Assembly (NCBI GenBank): GCA_937951685.1
Contig: CALFBG010000044.1
Span: 1-41,147, forward strand
Reading direction: 5' to 3'
Origin: an uncultured Saprospiraceae bacterium
Lineage (GTDB): Bacteria; Bacteroidota; Bacteroidia; Chitinophagales; Saprospiraceae
DNA: 41,147 bases
Shown here: in pieces, positions 35,291-41,147 of the stretch
Position numbering within the stretch: position 1 is the stretch's first letter
How the letters are laid out: every line of letters starts with the position of its first letter
Program-made: the position numbers and the translations under genes
Notes under the pieces: generated by a model
Told to the model about the DNA's origin: nothing
Databases searched by the model: none
Seen by the model: only the letters and a program-made list of their open reading frames with translations

Positions 35291-35398
35291 ATGGTCGCGA
35301 TAGGCTGTACTATGGATATACTGGTAAGGAAGTGCATTTGGATGTCAAAATGCTTGTTTTTGGGTCAACTATTTATATTCATTGCCGTTCTTTTATAA
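35291..35398 (+). CDS. Possible 35-residue membrane peptide
   Basis: The ORF starts at an ATG 13 bp after a consensus -7 box. It encodes a short N-terminal part with basic residues and a C-terminal hydrophobic stretch (CLFLGQLFIFIAVLL) long enough to cross a membrane. Its last 6 bp overlap the end of the convergent 1138-residue protein gene. The only support is promoter placement and peptide character, and chance is not excluded. If real, it could be a small membrane protein or antitoxin-regulated toxin-like peptide; I make no functional claim. Confidence 0.25.
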   Translation: MVAIGCTMDILVRKCIWMSKCLFLGQLFIFIAVLL

Positions 35399-38300
35399 TT
35401 GACCTGCCACTACGATTGTTTTTTTGATTTCGCGGACGTCCCCGTTAGGGTTGAGTAATTGAACCCACAAAACATAGATGCCGAGACGAGCTTTACTGCC
35501 ATTATCCGTGCTACCGTCCCATTTATAGCTTCCTTCACGAGCCAGCAAATCTTGATCAACCAATTGTTTAATCCTGCGTCCTTGCGCATCATAAATGTTG
35601 ATTTTTGCGGTATAGCCCGTGCCGGGAGTGATGTAGAAAATTTGTACAAAATCTTCAAAAGCATCTCCATCGGGAGATAAACGTTCACTAGATAGACTAA
35701 TCAAATCGTCTCCGGGATTAGCGATAAAGTGCTGCGAATTGAGGTAAGTCGGTGTAGCATAGCCAACAGATTTAGCCGCAGAGTGCCAGTTATTACCATC
35801 TTGGGTCGATCCATTTGGGTCAATACGTTCTAGCGAAACACCTTTGGCATCGCTGAGTAAAGCATTGTGATAATCTTCGCTATAATTAAATTGGTCTAGG
35901 ATGATAATTTCTGGAAAATCATCTCGGTAAAGAATAATTTGTCCTTCCTCGTTCGTCAGAGAAGGAATATCATTTTGAAATAAAGCAAAAGGATTTCTGA
36001 CGGTATATTTGGCTTGGATATCTTTTACGTCGGGAGAAATGACCAAATAGTCTCCAGGAAATAATAAATAATTGAAGCGAATTGGATCTGGGTCGTCCAA
36101 TTCTTTGGCAAGAAATAAATCTCCTGCGTTAAGCACTTTAGAGGAATTATTATACAATTCAATAAACTCCGCTCCACCCGTCAAAGGATCATAAAGAACT
36201 TCGTTGATGATAAGGTCTCCCGCATCAGCTGCGACGGGTAAGGCAAAACGGGCTTCGTCGAAAGTCCCGATGGGGTTGCCTAGGCAGTCTGTAAGTTGAT
36301 CTCGTAGTGAAATCGTATAGGTCGTATTTTCCAATAAAGGTGTACTGAGGAATAAACGGACTTGATTTTTAGCAGGAGTGATCAATTGCGCTAAAACAAC
36401 TTCTACGCCTTGGTCAATCAGGTAATTATCAGCTTCTAGGGCACTCATCTGGTCCATTACTTCGCTGAAAGAAAGGAGTAAGGTACTAGGATCTTCTGGA
36501 AAGACACGGAGTAAATCGGGGCGCTTTTCATCTTCTCCTTCGGCACGGACGGAGTTGACGATGCCGGGCGTTCCACCAAATGGATTTTCTGAGGCTCGCC
36601 AGTTAGCCGCTCCGTCGCAGGCTAAGTTGGGATTGATCATTTCTAAAGACCATCCACCGTCATCTTTTGCATTATCTTGATAAGTCGACTGATCATATTT
36701 CACGTAGTGCATGGTAACGCCCATTGGATCACTTAAGACAATCGTGGTGCCGTTGTTGGACAAACTGGGGAAATCATCCATTGGAAGTACGGCCCCAAAA
36801 TTGAGCAGCGAATCCAATCCAAGGCTAGGACAGACAATGACGTAAGCCTTAGGAAGTAACTGGAAATTAGGGAGCGTCCGTTGGCTAGTTCCAACTTCCA
36901 AGCCGTAACCTGATAATTCAATTAATTTATCACTAGCATTGTACAGTTCCAAATATTCTACCGCAGGAAGTCCAATTGTAGGCGTTGGTGCAGCCATAAT
37001 TTCGTGTACAAAAATATCGAATACTTCCGCTTCTTTGGGCAATCCAAAGGAAAGTCGATTTTTGTCGCCAATGGGTTTTCCTAAACAGTCCGTAGTGCTA
37101 TTAAGTATTTCAATGGTGTATATTGTTCCTGCTGCTAAAGGATCACCTAGGCTAATGCGTACACTTTTATTGGTGGGATTAAGCAGTTCTGCGTCAATAA
37201 CTGTAAGGCCTTGATCGATTGCATAATTGCTAAGGATACTACTATTGGCATCATCCAGTTTTTTATTAAAATTAAGCAAAATATTGGTGGGATCTTCCAC
37301 GAAGATATTTAGCAACTGTAAAGCGGTAGCGTCTGGCGAAATTATTAAATTCGAATTGACGGTACCGGGCGTTCCGCCACGATTATCGGACGAAGCTTTC
37401 CAATTGGAAGCTTCGTCACAAAGTCTGTTAGGATTGATGAGTTCCAAGGTGAATCCGCCGTCATCCTTATCGGTATCATTGTACCAAGCTCTAGCATAGT
37501 TGACGTAATCAATTAAGTCACCGTCGGGATTGATTAAGGAAAGCTCGGCACTTTCGTTGGGCAAGGAGAGATTGTTGACCACTAAGGTCGCACCGTAACT
37601 TTGATATGCGCTGCTGGCTTCGTCTTTACAAATAATCAGATAGCTATTGGGCGATAATACAAATTCAGGTAAAACACTGACCGTATTATCTTTGATCAGT
37701 TGAAAATCTTCTAAATTAATTGCTTTATTACTTCTATTATATAATTCTAAAAATTCAAATTCAGGAAGACTTATAGCGGGGGTAGGATCAAGTAATAATT
37801 CGTTGATAATAATATCGAAGGCACTCGCTTTTTCGATGAGGTAAAAGACTTGTTCATTGTTGGCGCCAATTGGATTATTATTACAATCCACGACACCATT
37901 CACGCAAAGCGTATAAGCGACGCCAGTGACAATAGAAAAAGTCCCTCCGAAGGTCAAGGTCACACGTTTGTCGTCACTCGGATCAATCGTTACGAGGTCT
38001 GGACTGGCGAGTACTTGTCCCGTTTCGTCTTTTACGACGTAATTAGCGGCGGTGCTGGCACTGGTTGTTTCCGGTCGATCGCTAAAACTCAATTCAACGG
38101 TGTTGCTCGCACTACTTTTAACCGTTGCCAAAGCTAAACTTTGAGAAGGAGGCGTTGCATTTACATATATATCGTCAAAAAGGAATTTGGTTACACTTCC
38201 CGAGGTGAATTGACAAGAAAAGCCAAAGTGACTACCGGTCGGGTGTGTATTTTCGGTAAGACTACCTTCTGGCGTAAAACAGGTTCCACCATCATAATTA

Positions 38301-38809
38301 GCAGAAAAGTCCCAAGTGCCAGCATTATCTCTGCTTACTTTAACGCGCGCTCGATTATTAGCACTAGCGGACATTTCACCTTCGGTGTTGAAACGGAGTA
38401 AAAATTCGGTTGTTCCATCGGAATCTTGTCGAAATAATTCAAAAGCATCATTGGCACCCGTTTCGCCGATGCGTAGGAAATAACCATTTAGATTGCCGGT
38501 GAGATCAGCAGCGTCGGAAGAGAGGTAGATTTTAGGAAAGTTACCACTGGCAGATGGATTGAGGTCTAGTTCAATGAAAAACTCCCAGTTAGTTGTACCG
38601 TTGATACTTACGGGACTGGCTAAGTAGGCCGTTCCTGCCGCAGTGGCATCCAATTGGAGTACTTCGTCGGTGATAGTAAAATCAGTTGTATTGCCTATCC
38701 AAGCAGGATTATTGGTGAAATTACCATCAGAAAAATCATCGACTAGTTGTGCGGCGATAAATCTTGGAAGAACAAAGCAAAAGCAAAGAATTAGGATCAG
38801 ATTTTTCAT
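35393..38809 (-). CDS. Large secreted modular protein with three Ig-like/lamin-tail repeats and a gliding-type C-terminus
   Basis: The signal peptide covers residues 1-20 (ending FIAAQ). An N-terminal beta-sandwich (about 22-220) resembles a concanavalin-like or laminin-G fold. Three tandem units follow, each an SbsA/Big_5-like Ig domain plus a lamin-tail domain: opening motifs IIINELLLDPTP, IFVHEIMAAPTP and DLIINEVLYDP precede the paired FLELYN/YLELYN/FIELYN strands. The last 90 residues (RLSPDGDAFEDFVQIFY to IKKTIVVAGQL) resemble a FlgD-like or CHU_C-type C-terminal module used in T9SS secretion. At 1138 residues it is probably a cell-surface protein; lamin-tail domains in bacteria often accompany nucleases or phosphatases, but none is fused here. 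It is monocistronic. Confidence 0.88.
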   Translation of the reverse strand: MKNLILILCFCFVLPRFIAAQLVDDFSDGNFTNNPAWIGNTTDFTITDEVLQLDATAAGTAYLASPVSINGTTNWEFFIELDLNPSASGNFPKIYLSSDAADLTGNLNGYFLRIGETGANDAFELFRQDSDGTTEFLLRFNTEGEMSASANNRARVKVSRDNAGTWDFSANYDGGTCFTPEGSLTENTHPTGSHFGFSCQFTSGSVTKFLFDDIYVNATPPSQSLALATVKSSASNTVELSFSDRPETTSASTAANYVVKDETGQVLASPDLVTIDPSDDKRVTLTFGGTFSIVTGVAYTLCVNGVVDCNNNPIGANNEQVFYLIEKASAFDIIINELLLDPTPAISLPEFEFLELYNRSNKAINLEDFQLIKDNTVSVLPEFVLSPNSYLIICKDEASSAYQSYGATLVVNNLSLPNESAELSLINPDGDLIDYVNYARAWYNDTDKDDGGFTLELINPNRLCDEASNWKASSDNRGGTPGTVNSNLIISPDATALQLLNIFVEDPTNILLNFNKKLDDANSSILSNYAIDQGLTVIDAELLNPTNKSVRISLGDPLAAGTIYTIEILNSTTDCLGKPIGDKNRLSFGLPKEAEVFDIFVHEIMAAPTPTIGLPAVEYLELYNASDKLIELSGYGLEVGTSQRTLPNFQLLPKAYVIVCPSLGLDSLLNFGAVLPMDDFPSLSNNGTTIVLSDPMGVTMHYVKYDQSTYQDNAKDDGGWSLEMINPNLACDGAANWRASENPFGGTPGIVNSVRAEGEDEKRPDLLRVFPEDPSTLLLSFSEVMDQMSALEADNYLIDQGVEVVLAQLITPAKNQVRLFLSTPLLENTTYTISLRDQLTDCLGNPIGTFDEARFALPVAADAGDLIINEVLYDPLTGGAEFIELYNNSSKVLNAGDLFLAKELDDPDPIRFNYLLFPGDYLVISPDVKDIQAKYTVRNPFALFQNDIPSLTNEEGQIILYRDDFPEIIILDQFNYSEDYHNALLSDAKGVSLERIDPNGSTQDGNNWHSAAKSVGYATPTYLNSQHFIANPGDDLISLSSERLSPDGDAFEDFVQIFYITPGTGYTAKINIYDAQGRRIKQLVDQDLLAREGSYKWDGSTDNGSKARLGIYVLWVQLLNPNGDVREIKKTIVVAGQL

Positions 38810-39422
38810 AGATCAAGATTTACAAAACTCAGAATACACAACAATAATAAACGATTTTGAGGTGCCTTTTTACTAGTAAAGGTACGGGATTAGTAAGCCG
38901 GTAGGACAAATATAAATAATAAGCTTAAAAATTAACTTCAACAATTACAAAAATGATAGCTTCTTGCTATTTGACAAGTCCTTTTCAATTCCTAATTTGT
39001 TCCAAAATTTGGGGAATTACGGAGTTTTTTCGCTTTTTTACTTAAAAACGAAGCTGTTTGTCTTAAATACAAGGGCTTGTAGTATACTTCTAAATTGGTA
39101 GCTGATTAAGTCTTTGACTGATCTTAAGTAATCATCGGAATCATTTTTGAATGAAATAAATTTCAAGAAAATGTTGACCTTTAGCTCGTTATCAAATTGT
39201 TTTGGTCTATGATTTGACCAATAGATTAATAACAAGGAACTTTAAGCGTTAGTAATTTCATTTGTCTTGATACTTAAAGTTAAAAATTTAAATTAGCGCT
39301 ACTCTAAACGTCAGGATTGACTAAATTGTAATGGTAACTTAAGGAATGGAATTTTAAGCACGCTCTGGTGAATCGCTAAAAGTTATTCCCACGAGTGCGT
39401 ATTGATAAAAAAATAACTAAAA
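38810..39422. other. 613-bp divergent intergenic region
   Basis: No credible gene is seen. Features are a near-palindrome around TTTACTAGTAAA (38869-38880), a minus-strand TATATTTG -7 box (38907-38914) whose nearest -33 TTG is 24 bp away, and an inverted repeat at 38987-39018. The remaining 400 bp upstream of asd have no clear promoter or hairpin. Confidence 0.4.
38987..39018. repeat. AATTCC inverted repeat, second occurrence
   Basis: AATTCCTAATTT (38987-38998) and AAATTTGGGGAATT (39005-39018) flank a 6-nt loop. A related inverted repeat with the same outer bases and a longer loop lies at 30078-30122. Both are in intergenic DNA. Confidence 0.5.
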
Positions 39423-40442
39423 ATGAAAGTAGCTGTAGTAGGCGTCACCGGTTTGGTAGGAACCGTAATGTGTCAAGTATTAGAAAAAAGAAAATTTCCA
39501 GTCACTGAATTTTTGCCAGTGGCTTCTGCCCGATCGGTAGGCAAACAAGTTAATTTTAAAGGAAAATCGCACACCGTCATTAGCATGGAGGATGCCGTTA
39601 ACGAACGACCTGATATCGCTATTTTTTCTGCGGGTGGTTCTGTTTCGAAAGAATGGGCTCCTCGTTTTGCAGCAGTAGGTACGACAGTGGTGGATAATTC
39701 TTCCGCGTGGAGAATGGAACCGGGGCATAAATTGGTTGTTCCGGAGGTAAACGCAAAGGTTTTATCTGAAAATGATAAGATTATTGCAAATCCAAATTGT
39801 TCGACGATTCAATTAGTAGTTGCTTTAGCACCCTTGCATGATAAGTATAAGATTAAGCGAATCGTTATTTCTACGTATCAATCCTTTACGGGAACGGGAG
39901 TGAAAGCGGTTAATCAGTATCAATCAGAAAAAGATGGTATTGAGTTGAAACCGGAAGATATGGCCTATCATTATCCTATTTTTGAAAATTGTTTGCCTCA
40001 TTGCGACATCTTCTTGGATAATGCTTATACGAAAGAAGAAATGAAACTCGTGCACGAAACTAGAAAAATTCTAAACGATGATAGCATCGGTGTGACGGCA
40101 ACGGCAGTAAGAGTTCCCGTACACGGAGGACATTCGGAAAGTGTGAATTTAGAATTCGAAAATGAATTTGACGTAGAAGAAATTAAAGCACTTTTGACGT
40201 CAATGGATGGCATTGTCGTCATTGATGATATTCAACAAAATAAATATCCGATGCCTCATTTCGCAAAAGATCAAGATGAAGTATACGTTGGTCGAATTCG
40301 TAGAGATGAGTCTATCAAGAATGGTTTGAACTTGTGGATTGTTGCGGATAACTTACGGAAAGGTGCGGCGACTAATGCGGTGCAAATAGCAGAGTATTTA
40401 TTGGCAGAAAATTTAGTAGGTGTTTCTAAAGTAAATGGCTAA
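39423..40442 (+). CDS. asd: Aspartate-semialdehyde dehydrogenase
   Basis: This enzyme reduces beta-aspartyl phosphate to aspartate semialdehyde with NADPH, on the path to lysine, diaminopimelate, threonine and methionine. Motifs: the Rossmann GVTGLVGTVMCQVL at the N-terminus, FSAGGSVSKEWAPRFAA, the active-site IANPNCSTIQ with Cys126, and VRVPVHGGHSES with the catalytic His. The 339 residues match the short bacterial ASADH type. It is monocistronic and ends at a strong terminator. Start: ATG 39423, after an A-rich leader. Confidence 0.96.
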   Translation: MKVAVVGVTGLVGTVMCQVLEKRKFPVTEFLPVASARSVGKQVNFKGKSHTVISMEDAVNERPDIAIFSAGGSVSKEWAPRFAAVGTTVVDNSSAWRMEPGHKLVVPEVNAKVLSENDKIIANPNCSTIQLVVALAPLHDKYKIKRIVISTYQSFTGTGVKAVNQYQSEKDGIELKPEDMAYHYPIFENCLPHCDIFLDNAYTKEEMKLVHETRKILNDDSIGVTATAVRVPVHGGHSESVNLEFENEFDVEEIKALLTSMDGIVVIDDIQQNKYPMPHFAKDQDEVYVGRIRRDESIKNGLNLWIVADNLRKGAATNAVQIAEYLLAENLVGVSKVNG

Positions 40443-40761
40443 ATCGTCATTGTAAATGAAATAAGCGATTGCATCTTTTTCAAATTTATATTCTGAAAAA
40501 GCTTGTCATCGATTCGACTATCCATCTCCATATATAGAGGTAATGATTAAGTTTCAAAGCAAGCTACTTTGCTTTGAAACTTTCGTTTTTTTGTAGTAAA
40601 CGGTTGGTAACTAGATAGAAATACAGCATGAAATTTGATGATTGTACGGTTATTTTCTATTTTTAAAGAATAATAGAGATGTGATTTTTAGGAAAAGCCA
40701 AAAAAATTGCCGTAATTCAATAACTGTTACAAATTGATTAATTGAACTTGAATACTGAAAT
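40443..40761. other. Intergenic region after asd
   Basis: These 319 bp contain the asd terminator at 40550-40592. I see no gene or consensus promoter in the remainder before the next start. Confidence 0.4.
40550..40592 (+). terminator. Intrinsic terminator after asd
   Basis: A perfect 13-bp stem AGTTTCAAAGCAA/TTGCTTTGAAACT with a 6-nt loop is followed by TTCG and a T-tract, about 110 bp beyond the stop codon. Confidence 0.85.
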
Positions 40762-41147
40762 ATGAAGACGAAGCTCGTACTATGGGGGACCAATGCTAAG
40801 GACGAAAAAGTACTCATCGCCCTTGAATTGCGTCCTAAGGATAATAAGGTGGACATCTGGACGTTTCCAGAAAATTTAGTTTCTGAGGAATTCTCTAAAT
40901 CTATGCTCAACGAATGGCGCAACGGTACGGAAGTCGCGTTCATTGAAGGACACCAACACCAAGAACGAGCGCTTTCTATTACGGAATCGCTCCTACCGGA
41001 CGAACTAAAGATAGAACGGGGAGATATTATTCAACGCGCTCAAACGGAGTGGCATTTTATTGTGCTTTCTTCCAAACTCAACGAAGCTTACCAAACGGAA
41101 TTAGCAGAACTCAAAGAAAAAGTTGAACAGTTAAAAACCTACGATTC
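40762..41147 (+). CDS. Conserved hypothetical protein, 3' truncated by the window edge
   Basis: An open frame from the ATG at 40762 runs to the end of the window (128 codons). It starts MKTKLVLWGTNAKDEKVLIA and continues with IWTFPENLVSEEFS, SITESLLPDELKIERGDII and QRAQTEWHFIVLSSKL, ending in the start of a coiled coil (ELAELKEKVEQLK). The text resembles a conserved protein of Saprospira-type bacteria of unknown function with a C-terminal coiled coil, but I cannot name a domain. It has no signal peptide. The minus-strand frame over the same bases lacks protein character. Confidence 0.75.
   Translation, partial: MKTKLVLWGTNAKDEKVLIALELRPKDNKVDIWTFPENLVSEEFSKSMLNEWRNGTEVAFIEGHQHQERALSITESLLPDELKIERGDIIQRAQTEWHFIVLSSKLNEAYQTELAELKEKVEQLKTYD

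Larger units (their letters stand above)
34924..35392. other. Intergenic region with promoter, hairpin and a possible small gene
   Basis: Besides the EEP promoter, this region holds a perfect 11-bp hairpin (35149-35175) and a plus-strand consensus promoter at 35246-35277 in front of a 35-codon ORF. Nothing else is evident. Confidence 0.4.

Noticed and set aside
39038..39235. 65-codon minus-strand ORF upstream of asd
   Set aside because: AT-rich chance frame with no promoter, motif or sensible composition.
40650..40943. 97-codon minus-strand ORF at the right edge
   Set aside because: It is antisense to a better frame starting at 40762, whose translation has clear protein character.
1..41147. 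CRISPR arrays, tRNA or rRNA genes, phage or transposase genes
   Set aside because: No regularly spaced repeats, no cloverleaf-like sequence that I could recognise, and no such protein was found on either strand.

Overview
The window comes from a low-GC member of the Bacteroidota, most likely a Saprospiria-like lineage (Lewinella/Saprospira relatives). This is inferred from a type IX secretion (T9SS) plug protein, several T9SS-type secreted proteins, a gliding-type C-terminal module, Bacteroidota promoters (TTG, 19-21 bp spacer, TAnnTTTG), A-rich rather than Shine-Dalgarno leaders, and typical Bacteroidota versions of housekeeping enzymes. No rRNA, tRNA, CRISPR array, phage gene or transposase gene was recognised. 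The segment is mostly chromosomal housekeeping and envelope genes, with a few lineage-specific proteins and some repeat-rich intergenic DNA.

Layout. Positions 331-3144 encode a two-subunit molybdenum hydroxylase of the isoquinoline-oxidoreductase type (Fe-S subunit plus Tat-exported molybdopterin subunit), closed by a strong terminator. Positions 3396-10155 form a TetR-TolC-adaptor-RND efflux operon with a consensus promoter in front of the regulator. Positions 10156-11475 are a gene-free 1.3 kb tract. It holds a 34-bp block duplicated with one mismatch, each copy next to a GC-rich hairpin of different sequence, and a 161-bp element with terminal inverted repeats. Positions 11476-17134 carry pdxH, a bacilliredoxin, a 944-residue cytosolic protein I cannot assign, a 65-residue protein, a lone TIR-domain protein and a second 161-bp element in opposite orientation. 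Positions 17485-21625 carry a small secreted CX4CH protein, a DUF2064 glycosyltransferase-like protein and a TolC/membrane-fusion pair with no translocase beside it. Positions 22158-25725 are a tight guaB-mpg-T9SS plug operon on the minus strand. Positions 25802-33344 mix tadA, two related secreted proteins, a lipoprotein, a stand-alone RibD-type deaminase, pcm, a phosphohexomutase, an ElaA-type acetyltransferase and an unassigned secreted protein. Positions 33580-38809 hold dgkA, a membrane-anchored phosphatase-fold protein with a degraded active site, and a 1138-residue modular secreted protein. The window ends with asd and the start of a conserved hypothetical gene that runs off the edge.

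Most interesting unexplained items: the pair of 161-bp inverted-terminal elements with flanking duplications, and possible tip-only relics nearby; the duplicated hairpin/leader module at 10.6-11.0 kb; the 944-residue protein; a promoter-preceded 35-codon membrane-peptide ORF at 35.3 kb; and the phosphatase-fold protein that has lost canonical catalytic residues. All identifications come from reading the sequence only; no database search was possible.
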